Part shown: piece after piece, positions 34,965-43,957 of the stretch
Numbering within the stretch: the stretch's first letter is position 1
Layout: each line of letters opens with the position of its first letter
NCBI GenBank assembly: GCA_033852115.1
Contig: JAWSVE010000002.1
Span: 496,001 to 560,000 of the forward strand
Reading direction: 5' to 3'
Length of the DNA stretch: 64,000 nt
Origin: JAWSVE01 sp033852115
GTDB taxonomy: Bacteria > Pseudomonadota > Gammaproteobacteria > Pseudomonadales > Cellvibrionaceae
Position numbers and translations under genes: made by a program
The notes under the pieces: model-generated
Told to the model about the DNA's origin: nothing
Databases searched by the model: none
Seen by the model: the letters and a program-made list of their open reading frames with translations, nothing else

Positions 34965-36032
34965 ATGGGAATCTTTGACTTCTTAGATCAAAAGACCAAG
35001 CCGGTCATCGGGATCGATATTAGCTCGACATCCGTCAAATTGCTGGAGCTTAGCCGCCAAGGTGATCGCTTCCGTGTGGAAAGCTACGCGGTTAAGCCTC
35101 TCCCACCTAATTCCGTTGTTGAAAAGAACATTAATGATGTCGAAGCAGTCTCCGATATCGTGCGCACGGTGGCTCAGACAGCAAAATCGAAAAATAAATC
35201 CGTCGCGGTTGCGGTTGCGGGTTCTGCCGTTATTACCAAACTAATCGAAATGCAGGGCGGGCTCAGCGATGACGCCATGGAGACCATGATTAGTATGGAG
35301 GCGGATCAATACATTCCATATCCGCTTGAAGAGGTTGCAATTGACTTTGAGGTTCAGGGCGTTTCAGAGCGCAACCCGGACCAAGTCGATGTGTTGCTTG
35401 CTGCGTGTCGTCGTGAAAACGTGGATTTACGGGTTGAAGTTATTGAGGCCGCGGGCCTGAACCCGGAAATCGTAGATGTTGAAGCGTATACCATGGAGCG
35501 CGCATATCAGCTAATTGAAGAGCAGCTTGAAGAGCAAGAAGATCAGGTGGTCGCTATCGTGGATGTCGGCTCGACCATGACCACACTCAGTGTGTTGGTA
35601 AATGGTAAGACTATTTACACCCGAGAACAGCTGTTTGGTGGTCGACAATTAACCGAGGAAATTCAGCGTCGCTATGGTCTGTCTGCCGAAGAGGCGGGTT
35701 TGGCGAAGAAGCAAGGCGGTCTTCCAGATGACTACGAGAGTGAGGTGTTAGAGCCGTTTAAAGATGCTGTAGTGCAGCAGGTTACTCGCTCATTGCAATT
35801 TTTCTTTTCGTCGAGCCAGTACAATGATGTGGATCATATCGTTTTGGCTGGTGGTGTTGCTTCGCTGGAAGGTTTGTCCGACTTAATTGAAGAAAAATTA
35901 GGAACACAAACTGTTGTTGCTAACCCCTTCGCGAATATGTCTGTTGCTCCCAAAGTAAACACTGTAGCGCTTGCCAATGACGCGCCGGCTTTGATGATTG
36001 CAACCGGCCTGGCGATGAGGAGTTTTGAATAA
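34965..36032 (+). CDS. pilM: Type IV pilus assembly protein PilM
   Basis: A 355-residue actin-like cytoplasmic protein of the pilus alignment subcomplex. The ATP-binding fold shows VIGIDISSTSVKLLELS at the start, VVAIVDVGSTMTTLSVL in the middle and HIVLAGGVASLEGL near the end. It binds the short cytoplasmic tail of PilN and links the inner-membrane platform to the motor. It is the first gene of pilMNOPQ; its stop overlaps the pilN start by one base (TAATGG). Confidence 0.97.
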   Translation: MGIFDFLDQKTKPVIGIDISSTSVKLLELSRQGDRFRVESYAVKPLPPNSVVEKNINDVEAVSDIVRTVAQTAKSKNKSVAVAVAGSAVITKLIEMQGGLSDDAMETMISMEADQYIPYPLEEVAIDFEVQGVSERNPDQVDVLLAACRRENVDLRVEVIEAAGLNPEIVDVEAYTMERAYQLIEEQLEEQEDQVVAIVDVGSTMTTLSVLVNGKTIYTREQLFGGRQLTEEIQRRYGLSAEEAGLAKKQGGLPDDYESEVLEPFKDAVVQQVTRSLQFFFSSSQYNDVDHIVLAGGVASLEGLSDLIEEKLGTQTVVANPFANMSVAPKVNTVALANDAPALMIATGLAMRSFE

Positions 36033-36613
36033 TGGCGAATATCAACCTCCTCCCTTGGCGCGACGCAAAGCGCCAGGAGAAGAAAAAAGAATTTTTCACC
36101 GTGCTGGGTGGCTTTGCAATCCTTGGTGTGCTTTGTGCCTACGTTTGGATAAGTGCGGTGCAAGGCACCATCGATAACCAGAATAGTCGCAACAAAATGT
36201 TGCAATCGGAGATTGATGCGTTGCAGAAGCAGGTGGCAGAAATTCAGGAGCTGAAAAAGCGCCGTGCAGAGCTTCTGGAGCGAATGAAGGTAATTCAAGA
36301 TCTTCAAGGCACTCGTCCCGTTATTGTTCGTTACTTTGATGAATTGGTTCGTGCAGTACCCGAGGGTGTGTATCTGACGAAACTGTCTAGGGGCAAGAAT
36401 AAGCTTAGTATTGAGGGGGCAGCAGAGTCTCTTAATCGAATATCTTCGCTAATGAGGAACTTGGAAAACTCAGATTGGTTCAACGGTGCAAATATGTCGA
36501 AGATTGATGAAGCGTCAGGCGCAGACTCGGGCTCGACAATTCAACGATTTACCATGACCGTAAATACTACATCACCGCGAAAAGAAGGTGAAGACGAAGA
36601 GGGTAATGGCTAA
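36032..36613 (+). CDS. pilN: Type IV pilus assembly protein PilN
   Basis: A 193-residue bitopic inner-membrane protein. Its N-terminal motif NINLLPWRDAKRQEKKK contacts PilM. One membrane helix (about 23-43, FTVLGGFAILGVLCAYVWI) is followed by a coiled coil (LQSEIDALQKQVAEIQELKK) and a ferredoxin-like periplasmic domain. It dimerises with PilO. Stop and start overlap on both sides. Confidence 0.96.
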   Translation: MANINLLPWRDAKRQEKKKEFFTVLGGFAILGVLCAYVWISAVQGTIDNQNSRNKMLQSEIDALQKQVAEIQELKKRRAELLERMKVIQDLQGTRPVIVRYFDELVRAVPEGVYLTKLSRGKNKLSIEGAAESLNRISSLMRNLENSDWFNGANMSKIDEASGADSGSTIQRFTMTVNTTSPRKEGEDEEGNG

Positions 36614-37218
36614 TGGCTTGGAAAGATACTCTCGAAGAAATTCAAAATATTGATCTTGGCGACGTAGAGCGTATTGGCGTCTGGCCGATTGCAGTTCGGG
36701 CTGCGATCTGGGTCGCAGCGTTCGTGGTTCTGATCGCAGGCGCTTATTTCATGTTTGTAAAAGATATGAATGACAAGCTGCAGTCTGCAGAAAATAAAGA
36801 GTCTCAATTACGTAGTACTTTTGAGAAAAAAGCCTTTGAGGCTTCAAATCTGGATGATTATCGAAAGCAGATGGTTGCAATGGAGGAAGCTTTTAAAGGC
36901 TTGGTTTCCCAGCTTCCAAGTGATACGGAAGTTCCCGGCTTACTCGAAGACATTGAAGAGCGTGGTGAGGCTACAGGTCTAAATTTAAATAGCACCACGT
37001 TTAAGTCTGAAAGAGCTGCAGAATTCTATGTTGAGCTTCCTATTGAAGTGAAAGTACAAGGAAGCTATCACGATTTAGGCAGTTTTGTTAGTGCTATCGC
37101 TGGAATGCCAAGAATCGTTACCTTACATGATTTCACTATTAGTGGCTCTAGCTCCGGGCGTGGCTTGGATATGACAATCCTTGCGAAAACTTATCGATAT
37201 AAAAGTCAGGACGAATAA
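36613..37218 (+). CDS. pilO: Type IV pilus assembly protein PilO
   Basis: A 201-residue inner-membrane partner of PilN. A short cytoplasmic part (LEEIQNIDLGDVERIGVWP) precedes one membrane helix (about 32-52), a coiled coil and a periplasmic domain with VPGLLEDIEERGEATGL and LGSFVSAIAGMPRIVTLHDF. It connects the inner-membrane complex to the lipoprotein PilP. It starts at the ATG overlapping the pilN stop. Confidence 0.96.
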   Translation: MAWKDTLEEIQNIDLGDVERIGVWPIAVRAAIWVAAFVVLIAGAYFMFVKDMNDKLQSAENKESQLRSTFEKKAFEASNLDDYRKQMVAMEEAFKGLVSQLPSDTEVPGLLEDIEERGEATGLNLNSTTFKSERAAEFYVELPIEVKVQGSYHDLGSFVSAIAGMPRIVTLHDFTISGSSSGRGLDMTILAKTYRYKSQDE

Positions 37219-37220
37219 CT

Positions 37221-37745
37221 ATGAGGTGGCGGCGCATTCTTATCATCGGCCTATCACTTTCGTTGGTGGGTTGTATGGGGGGGGATAATCAAGACCTCAC
37301 CGATTTTATTAATGAAACTAAACGGCGACCTAAAGGGCAAATCGAGCCAATGCCCACTTTTACGCCGTATCAGGCTTTTACCTATAGTGCTGCTCGGTTG
37401 CGCAACCCCTTTGAGCAAATCGTTGAAGAGCAGAAAAATATTATCGTGGGATCTAGTGACAACGTAAAGCCTGATTTTAATCGCCCTAAAGAATTGCTCG
37501 AGAACTACAATTTCGCATCGCTCTCGATGGTGGGGACGATCGAGAAGGATAAGACCCTCTGGGCTCTCGTGGATGACGGTGAAGGTCAAATTCATATGGT
37601 TAAAAACGGCAACTATCTTGGGAAAAACCATGGGCGTATTGTGGCGTCTTCAAACACCAAGATCGATATTATCGAAATTGTTACCGATGGCTTAGACGGC
37701 TGGGTTGAGCGTCCTCGGTCATTGCAACTGAAAGAAAAGGAATAA
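37221..37745 (+). CDS. pilP: Type IV pilus lipoprotein PilP
   Basis: A 174-residue inner-membrane lipoprotein. The lipobox LSLVGC puts the lipidated cysteine at residue 18. A flexible proline-rich part (KGQIEPMPTFTPYQAFTY) binds PilN/PilO, and the C-terminal beta-domain (LSMVGTIEKDKTLWALVDD, VKNGNYLGKNHGRI) docks to PilQ. It begins two bases after pilO ends. Confidence 0.95.
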   Translation: MRWRRILIIGLSLSLVGCMGGDNQDLTDFINETKRRPKGQIEPMPTFTPYQAFTYSAARLRNPFEQIVEEQKNIIVGSSDNVKPDFNRPKELLENYNFASLSMVGTIEKDKTLWALVDDGEGQIHMVKNGNYLGKNHGRIVASSNTKIDIIEIVTDGLDGWVERPRSLQLKEKE

Positions 37746-37751
37746 GCGGTT

Positions 37752-39938
37752 ATGTTGACCAAATACTTTATTAAAAATAAAGCCTTCCTAAAAAGCTTTG
37801 TGCTGTTGCTTGGTTTATTTGGGGCCGTTGCCGTTTATTCAAACGCCATCAATGATATCAGCTTTGCAGCTTTACCTGGAGACCGCTTTGAAGTCCGCTT
37901 AACTTTTAGTGATGAGCCTCCGGAGGTGGAGCATTATTCCATTGAGCAGCCTGCGAGAATTGTTGTCGATTTTCCTGGCGCTGAAAGTGCGTTAAAAGAA
38001 AAACGACACAGCCTTTCAATGCCGAACGCCCAAAGCGCAATGGTTCTTGGTGGTGAAAATAGAACTCGACTAATTTTGAATTTGGATGAGCTGTCCAATT
38101 ATACAATGTCCACCGAAGGTAATGATTTTGTTTTGGAAGTGGGGCAAGCTCAAGTGGCGGCCTCAACCCGATCCTCCGACGTCGCTAAACCGGCAGTTAC
38201 TCAGAGATCTTCCTCCAGTCAGGGGCTGGAGCGTCGCAATGAAGCTGCTTTTGAAGCGAAAAGTAACAGTGGTATTACAGGTATTGACTTTCGTCGTGGA
38301 GCTGACGGAGAGGGAAAAATTGTTGTTTCGTTATCGAACCCTAATACTAATGTTGATATGGAGCAAATTCGGGGGGCAATTGAGTTAACCTTTGATGGCG
38401 CCCAGCTGCCTTCGGATTTGGCGAACCGCTATGACGTCATCGACTTTGCAACGCCGGTACAATTTGTAGATGCTGAAAGTGAACGCTCTGGAGCTATTAT
38501 TCGCATTGAAGCAACCGGTGAGTATGATTATTTGGCATATCAGACCGATGAAGAATATGTAATTAGTATTAAGCCGCTTACTCAAAAGGAAATTGAACTA
38601 AGGAATGAAAAGTTCAAATATACAGGTGAGCGATTATCCTTAAACTTTCAGGATATCCCCATACGTTCTGTGTTACAGATTATTGCCGATATCACGGATT
38701 TGAATTTAGTTACAAGTGATACAGTGTCCGGAAATATCGCTCTCCGGCTGGATAATGTTCCTTGGGATCAGGCTCTTGAGTTGGTGCTAAAGACTAAGGG
38801 CCTAGATAGCCGTCAGATTGGCAACGTGTTGATGGTGGCGCCTGCTGCAGAAATTGCAGAGCGTGAGCGTCAAGAGCTCGAAACCTTAAAGCAGTTAGAG
38901 GAGCTTGCTCCGTTGCGAACCGAATACATACGCATTCGTTACGCAAATGCTGTTGATTTGTTTAATTTGTTTAAAGACTCGGATAGTGGTGGCGGTAGTA
39001 GTGGTGAAGATGGCAATGCTACTGGCTCGATTTTGTCCGAGCGTGGGCAGGCAATTGTTGATGAGAGAACTAATTCAATTATTCTCACGGATACGCAAGA
39101 CAAGATAAACAATTTTAGAGAGCTGGTTGAGCAAATTGATATTCCGGTTAGCCAAGTGATGATTGAGGCCCGAATTGTTATCGCAAACACAGACTTTCGC
39201 GAAGAGCTAGGTGTTAGATGGGGCGGGGTTGGTTATAACGAAGGTAGTGACGGTAATCATGTTGCTTTCGCTGGTAGTCATGAAGCCCTGGACTCAGATC
39301 CCGGTGCGCCTTCGGAATTTTTTAATGGCGGGACCACAGATATCGTTGAGGATTTGGTCGTGGATCTGGGTGTGGTAAATCCTGCGGGCTCATTTGCTTT
39401 CAGGGTGCTTCGTGAGGATGCTTTGCTTCTCGATCTGGAATTGTCGGCGCTAGAAAATACTGGTAATGCCGAGATCGTTTCTCAGCCTAAGGTCATTACC
39501 GGAGATAAGCAAGAAGCGGAAATTGTTAGTGGTACTGAAATCCCTTATCAAGAAGCCTCTGCGAGTGGTGCAACCTCAACCTCATTTAAAGAGGCTGTGT
39601 TAAAGCTCAATGTGACGCCCCAAATAACCCCAGATAACAATATCATTATGGATTTAGATATTTCCCAAGACTCAGTGGGTGAAATTGATTTGGCTAGTGG
39701 TATCCCGACTATTGATATCACTCAAATTGAAACCCAGGTGTTGGTCGCTAACGGCGAAACCGTAGTTTTAGGTGGTATATATCAAACAGAGCAGTCTCAG
39801 GGTGTCAACAAGGTACCGTTTTTGGGTGACATTCCATATTTAGGTCGCATGTTCCGCCAAGACGTCAAGCGAGAGCAAAAGCGCGAATTGCTGATATTTA
39901 TCACTCCTCGCATTATGGCTGAGACACTCGTTCAATAA
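37752..39938 (+). CDS. pilQ: Type IV pilus secretin PilQ
   Basis: A 728-residue outer-membrane secretin through which the pilus passes. A signal peptide (about residues 1-31) is followed by AMIN-type peptidoglycan-binding domains (LPGDRFEVRLTFSD, IDFRRGADGEGKIVVSL). Then come an STN/N0 domain (LSLNFQDIPIRSVLQIIADI), an N1 domain (EYIRIRYANAVDLFNLF) with a Gly/Ser loop, and the secretin core with QVMIEARIVIANTDF and VPFLGDIPYLGRMFR. The C-terminus ELLIFITPRIM is typical. Its stop lies one base before aroK, as in Pseudomonas. Confidence 0.97.
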   Translation: MLTKYFIKNKAFLKSFVLLLGLFGAVAVYSNAINDISFAALPGDRFEVRLTFSDEPPEVEHYSIEQPARIVVDFPGAESALKEKRHSLSMPNAQSAMVLGGENRTRLILNLDELSNYTMSTEGNDFVLEVGQAQVAASTRSSDVAKPAVTQRSSSSQGLERRNEAAFEAKSNSGITGIDFRRGADGEGKIVVSLSNPNTNVDMEQIRGAIELTFDGAQLPSDLANRYDVIDFATPVQFVDAESERSGAIIRIEATGEYDYLAYQTDEEYVISIKPLTQKEIELRNEKFKYTGERLSLNFQDIPIRSVLQIIADITDLNLVTSDTVSGNIALRLDNVPWDQALELVLKTKGLDSRQIGNVLMVAPAAEIAERERQELETLKQLEELAPLRTEYIRIRYANAVDLFNLFKDSDSGGGSSGEDGNATGSILSERGQAIVDERTNSIILTDTQDKINNFRELVEQIDIPVSQVMIEARIVIANTDFREELGVRWGGVGYNEGSDGNHVAFAGSHEALDSDPGAPSEFFNGGTTDIVEDLVVDLGVVNPAGSFAFRVLREDALLLDLELSALENTGNAEIVSQPKVITGDKQEAEIVSGTEIPYQEASASGATSTSFKEAVLKLNVTPQITPDNNIIMDLDISQDSVGEIDLASGIPTIDITQIETQVLVANGETVVLGGIYQTEQSQGVNKVPFLGDIPYLGRMFRQDVKREQKRELLIFITPRIMAETLVQ

Positions 39939-39939
39939 C

Positions 39940-40452
39940 GTGGCTCGCAAAGTAGTTCTCGTCGGCCCTATGGGGTCCGGTAAATCGACTGTTGGAAAGG
40001 TAGTGGCAAATCTTTTGTCACTACCTTTTCTCGATATGGATCAGATCATCGAAGAGCGCACTGGTGCTGATATTTCGTGGATTTTTGATGTCGAAGGAGA
40101 GTCTGGTTTCCGCGATCGAGAGCAGCAGTTGTTGTCTGAGTTGCTTGATGCTCACGAGTCTTGTGTCATTGCCACAGGTGGTGGTGTGGTTGAGCGTGAC
40201 GCGAATCGCAGCCTTCTTTCGGGACGTGGCGATGTTGTTTACCTCAATGCGTCACTTAGCCAGTTGGCTCAGCGTACAGCCAAGGACAAGAAGCGCCCGC
40301 TACTTCAAGTAAACCACCCCAAACAGCGCATTAAAGAGCTCTACCAGCGTAGAGACCCTTTGTATCGAGAAGTGGCAGACCATATTATTGACACCAATGC
40401 TGGTAACCCAAAAGCTGTAGCGCAGTCGATCGTCTCGTCTCTCAATTATTAG
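39940..40452 (+). CDS. aroK: Shikimate kinase
   Basis: A 170-residue enzyme that phosphorylates shikimate, the fifth step of the shikimate pathway. Walker A is VGPMGSGKSTVGK; shikimate contacts include DMDQIIEERTG and ATGGGVVER; the lid has KKRPLLQ. The GTG start is one base after the pilQ stop, so translation is probably coupled. The order pilQ-aroK-aroB is conserved in Gammaproteobacteria. Confidence 0.96.
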   Translation: MARKVVLVGPMGSGKSTVGKVVANLLSLPFLDMDQIIEERTGADISWIFDVEGESGFRDREQQLLSELLDAHESCVIATGGGVVERDANRSLLSGRGDVVYLNASLSQLAQRTAKDKKRPLLQVNHPKQRIKELYQRRDPLYREVADHIIDTNAGNPKAVAQSIVSSLNY

Positions 40453-40580
40453 GAAGCAGAAATTGCTTTCCGGTATTTCCCTTACGCTTTTAATCCGTCG
40501 ATGGCGCAATACGTTTTAAGCTGATCGCAAACGTCATACAATAGTCCTTCAAATTATTGTTTCAGTTTGTTGTATCGACT

Positions 40581-41672
40581 ATGAATACCATCCATGTTTT
40601 TATCCCCGGTAAGTCTTATCCGATTTACATTGGCAGTGGCGTCCTTAATGAAATTCAGCGGTTACTTGATCCTGAGCTAAAACAAGCTTGCATTGTTACG
40701 AACCAAGCGGTGGCTTCGCTTTATTTGCCGCTGCTGGAAGCACAGTTCGCGGGCGCTGGACAGCAGACTAGTGTTCTGTTGCCTGACGGTGAACAATATA
40801 AAACCCTGGATACACTAAAGCTGATTTTTGATGCGTTGCTTCAAGATCATCATCATCGCACCACGACCTTGGTTGCACTGGGTGGAGGGGTAATTGGTGA
40901 TATGACGGGATTTGCGGCAGCGAGCTACCAGCGCGGCGTGAACTTTATTCAGGTGCCAACCACCTTGCTTTCACAGGTGGATTCTTCGGTGGGCGGTAAG
41001 ACTGGCGTTAACCACCCGTTGGGTAAGAACATGATTGGGGCCTTTCATCAGCCTCAGGCAGTTTTCATTGATACCGATGTGCTGAAAAGCTTACCTCCAA
41101 GGGAGTTGTCCGCAGGTATGGCTGAGGTTATCAAGTATGGCCTTATTGCAGATTCTGAGTTCTTTTGCTGGCTAGAAGAGCATATTGCCGAGTTAATGGC
41201 TCTCGAAGACAGTGCGTTGGTTCATGCAATTAGCCGGTCATGCGAAATAAAGGCTGACATAGTCGCTAAAGATGAAAGAGAGTCCGGTGTCCGAGCGTTT
41301 TTAAACCTAGGGCATACCTTCGGCCATGCAATCGAAACTGATCAAGGTTATGGGAATTGGTTGCACGGTGAAGCTGTTGCGGCTGGAATGGTCATGGCGA
41401 TGGATCTTTCTTGTCGGTTAGGGTGGACAACCCAAGAGGATTTTAACCGTCTAGTCGCTCTATTGCGGGCAGCACATTTACCGGTGGTGCCGCCCAAGAT
41501 GTCCGAGGATCGCTACTTGACGCTGATGTCGAAAGACAAAAAAGTGTTGGATGGCAAAATCCGCTTGGTCTTGCTCAAGTCACTTGGCGAGGCGTTGGTG
41601 ACGGACGACTTTCCTTTGGATAAGCTGCGTGAGTGTTTAACGCGTGATTACGCAGCGGATCTTGCAGATTAA
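40581..41672 (+). CDS. aroB: 3-dehydroquinate synthase
   Basis: A 363-residue NAD- and zinc-dependent enzyme that cyclises DAHP to 3-dehydroquinate. The ATG at 40581 (MNTIHVFIPGKSYPIYIG) matches homologues; an upstream TTG would add eight unlike residues. NAD-binding ALGGGVIGDMTGFAAASY, QVPTTLLSQVDSSVGGKTG, and zinc ligands in LGHTFGHAIET with the final WLHGEAVAAGM are all present. It follows aroK by 128 bp. Confidence 0.97.
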   Translation: MNTIHVFIPGKSYPIYIGSGVLNEIQRLLDPELKQACIVTNQAVASLYLPLLEAQFAGAGQQTSVLLPDGEQYKTLDTLKLIFDALLQDHHHRTTTLVALGGGVIGDMTGFAAASYQRGVNFIQVPTTLLSQVDSSVGGKTGVNHPLGKNMIGAFHQPQAVFIDTDVLKSLPPRELSAGMAEVIKYGLIADSEFFCWLEEHIAELMALEDSALVHAISRSCEIKADIVAKDERESGVRAFLNLGHTFGHAIETDQGYGNWLHGEAVAAGMVMAMDLSCRLGWTTQEDFNRLVALLRAAHLPVVPPKMSEDRYLTLMSKDKKVLDGKIRLVLLKSLGEALVTDDFPLDKLRECLTRDYAADLAD

Positions 41673-41831
41673 TTGCGGCGCTCGCGCAAGGCCTGCGTCG
41701 TCAATCAGATAATTTGAGCCTGGGTGTCGTCATTTAAGTACACGATTGATTAGGCTATTATTGCTGCCAACGGTTAGAGCAATCACAGTAACTAGATACT
41801 TTTTCTCGCGAGTGCACTGTAGGCTACCACT

Positions 41832-43499
41832 ATGCTAAATACCCAAGCACTTGAGCAGGGCGCTGTCGCTGACTATCTTGACCATTTTGGGCTTACAGAA
41901 GACCCATTTCTTGATCAAGGTGGCGAGCTGTTTGATGGTGCTAATCGGCGGGATCAGTTTGAGCAGCTCATCCATCTGAGCCAGTTTAGTACCAGTGTCC
42001 TTGCCGTTGTGGGCGAGCGAGGCATGGGTAAGTCAGTTTTTAAGCGAGAGCTATTAGCGAGAATCGACGAAAGCGAGATTGTGGTCGATATGTCGGCCCC
42101 GGTACTTAATGATCCTCGTCAGCTTCTAATAGACATCGCGCAAGCCTTTAACCTTCCCTCTGTTTCTTCTATTCCTGACGGTGAGCCAGGCCAAATCATT
42201 GATCATTTGGTTGAATTGATTGGCCACTATGGTGCGGCCGCAGAGGATGATGATCCGCTTAAGATTCTTATTATCGATGAAGCACACCAGCTTGATGAAC
42301 AAAGTCTTTCGGCGTTAATGCGTATTGCGCAATATCAAGACGAAGATCATCGCTGCCTGCATCTCATCTTGTTCGGCGAAAACATGTTCGGTGTTCGGCT
42401 AGTTCAGTGCGCAAAGTCGGATCAGATGGTGCAAGTGTTTCATCTGGAAACTTTAAGCCGAGAGGATCTGCGGGCATATTTGCGTTTTCGTCTCGATTTG
42501 GCTGGGTTCTCAGGGATCTTTCCGTTTAGTGATGACGATATAAGCTTTCTCCATGATGTGTCGCAAGGTATACCTAGCGCTGTTCACGAGCCTGCGAGAG
42601 AGATCTTAATTGAAATGGTGTTGCCTGAGCCGGAAGCGCGCAGGCTTGGTCTGCCGTTACCGCATATGGCTATTATTGTTGTGTTGGCCGCTGGGCTGTT
42701 GTTAATTTTACTGTTGAGCTCATCTGGTGATGATGAGCCAGCTGTGATCCCGTTGGCTGTAGATCACAACTCTGGAAATAAAACCTTGTCCCAGCTTGGG
42801 GAGCGGACGGCGGGTGACGCCGCGGATACTCGAGACCAGGAAGAGTCAGCGTCTGTTGAAGACCCTGATGAAGCGCTAGTCGAGCCTCTTGAGCTGGTTG
42901 CCGAGAAAGCTGAAGTAGAGAGTGAGCGTACGGTTATCGCGAAGCCTGTGTTACCCGTTGTGTCGGGGGGCGCAAATAGCGTCGCAGTTGCGCCTAAAGA
43001 GGATCCGAGTAAACCTATGGAGAGGGTGCTGGCGGAGGAAGAGGGGCTGGTTGCTGAATCTGCTGCCGCATTACCGGATTCCAGCAGTCAGCCTACTGCC
43101 GAGGCTATGCCCGACCTGAAAGATGAGCCGCCCGCGCAACCATTTGGTATTGAAGCGGCGATGCTCGCCGATGCTGAGGCGGAGTTGTTTACGATTGACG
43201 AGAGACGTTTGCTGGATACGCCAGCAGATAAATATACGTTGCAAGTGCTATCGGGAACTGTGCGTGAGGCCGTTGACGATTACATTGTGCGTCAGCCCAA
43301 TCGCTCGCAACTCCGAGTTTATTCCGCGAAGCGCAATGACCGGGTTGTTTATATTGTTGTGGCCGGTGTTTTCTCTTCGCTAGATCTGGCTCGCCAGGCG
43401 ATAAATCAGCTGCCTGATGTGCAGCGTAAAGCTGGCGCATGGCCGCGCCAAATGGGGTCTATTCACAAAGATATTAATGGATTTAAAAGAAATATCTGA
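41832..43499 (+). CDS. damX: DamX-like protein: AAA ATPase plus SPOR domain
   Basis: A 555-residue envelope protein. The N-terminal 250 residues form an ExeA-like AAA domain with Walker A GERGMGKSVFK and Walker B ILIIDEAHQLDEQSL. A membrane helix (about 275-296, MAIIVVLAAGLLLILLLSS) is followed by a long acidic, low-complexity linker. The C-terminal SPOR domain (about 465-545, YTLQVLSGTVREAVDDYIV) targets division-site glycan strands. E. coli DamX lacks the ATPase domain; the fused form is usual in Pseudomonas-like bacteria, also after aroB. The role is division-related and inferred. Confidence 0.9.
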   Translation: MLNTQALEQGAVADYLDHFGLTEDPFLDQGGELFDGANRRDQFEQLIHLSQFSTSVLAVVGERGMGKSVFKRELLARIDESEIVVDMSAPVLNDPRQLLIDIAQAFNLPSVSSIPDGEPGQIIDHLVELIGHYGAAAEDDDPLKILIIDEAHQLDEQSLSALMRIAQYQDEDHRCLHLILFGENMFGVRLVQCAKSDQMVQVFHLETLSREDLRAYLRFRLDLAGFSGIFPFSDDDISFLHDVSQGIPSAVHEPAREILIEMVLPEPEARRLGLPLPHMAIIVVLAAGLLLILLLSSSGDDEPAVIPLAVDHNSGNKTLSQLGERTAGDAADTRDQEESASVEDPDEALVEPLELVAEKAEVESERTVIAKPVLPVVSGGANSVAVAPKEDPSKPMERVLAEEEGLVAESAAALPDSSSQPTAEAMPDLKDEPPAQPFGIEAAMLADAEAELFTIDERRLLDTPADKYTLQVLSGTVREAVDDYIVRQPNRSQLRVYSAKRNDRVVYIVVAGVFSSLDLARQAINQLPDVQRKAGAWPRQMGSIHKDINGFKRNI

Positions 43500-43577
43500 C
43501 CTGACCGTCAATGGGTGGCCTGGTCCTGCGTTATAGCGGGAAAATAGTCGTCTGAAACCCAAATGTCGCATAAATTG

Positions 43578-43730
43578 GCTAGCATGTAGAGACTCTAGCA
43601 AGCCCTAATGTGTCGCAGGTATCGTAAGTTACCGATATTTAAAGGATTTCTTGGCTCTTGCCAAGCTGGTCGCCAGCAGGTAATATCTGCCGCCCATTCA
43701 AAACCAAGCCCCTCCCTAAGGGGCTTTTTT
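43578..43730 (+). ncRNA. Candidate structured RNA or leader upstream of gltB
   Basis: Successive hairpins are visible. GCTAG (43578-43582) pairs with CTAGC (43595-43599). TATCG (43620-43624) pairs with CGATA (43633-43637). CTTGGC (43650-43655) and GCCAAG (43660-43665) enclose the tetraloop TCTT. CTGG-TCG-CCAG is at 43666-43676. GCAG (43676-43679) pairs with CTGC (43687-43690). All lie before the terminator at 43706. Such density suggests a small RNA or a processed 3' end of the damX transcript. No known family was recognised. Confidence 0.35.
43706..43730 (+). terminator. Rho-independent terminator before gltB
   Basis: AAGCCCCT (43706-43713) pairs perfectly with AGGGGCTT (43719-43726) across a five-base loop and ends in a T-run. 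It may end the damX transcript or a short RNA from the spacer. Confidence 0.9.
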
Positions 43731-43798
43731 GTCTGGGGATGGGGGTTTTGACCTCCAAACAGACCGATCACCAAAGGATCGCGATAGATGTTCGCAGT

Positions 43799-43815
43799 TG
43801 GCATTAAAGTTGCCA
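43799..43815 (+). promoter_or_regulatory. Sigma54-like -24/-12 element or palindrome upstream of gltB
   Basis: TGGCATTAAAGTTGC (43799-43813) fits the sigma54 pattern TGGCAC-N5-TTGC, with the invariant GG and GC at the correct spacing and one mismatch in the -24 hexamer. The same bases read as an inverted repeat (TGGCA-N7-TGCCA to 43815), so an operator is an equal possibility. It lies about 145 bp before gltB. No enhancer sites were identified. Confidence 0.35.
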
Positions 43816-43957
43816 CTGTATCGCACCTGCGTTTCTTTCATGCCATGCGTCGCGACGCTTTTAGCTACTAATCCGGTTGATCGCTGACGCTGTGATGATG
43901 ATTTTGTCGCAGCGGCTATGAATGAACTCCAGACTAACCCTGGGAAGTACACTGCCT

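Larger units (their letters stand above)
43500..43957. other. Long damX-gltB intergenic region, 458 bp
   Basis: The longest non-coding stretch of the window. The first 230 bases hold a series of hairpins ending in a strong terminator (43706-43730). The second half has a sigma54-like/palindromic element at 43799-43815 and leads into gltB. No credible gene was seen. A start at 43922 for gltB would add 12 residues not seen in homologues. Confidence 0.6.

Noticed and set aside
40450..40480. Hairpin after aroK (GGAAGCA with TGCTTTCC)
   Set aside because: Stem has a bulge and no T-run; probably not a terminator, and aroB follows on the same strand.
41673..41831. TTGCG/CGCAA hairpin after aroB as a terminator
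   Set aside because: The stem is only five pairs and no T-run follows.
43922..43957. Upstream ATG for gltB
   Set aside because: Adds 12 residues absent from Pseudomonas-type GltB; the later ATG gives the expected 14-residue propeptide.
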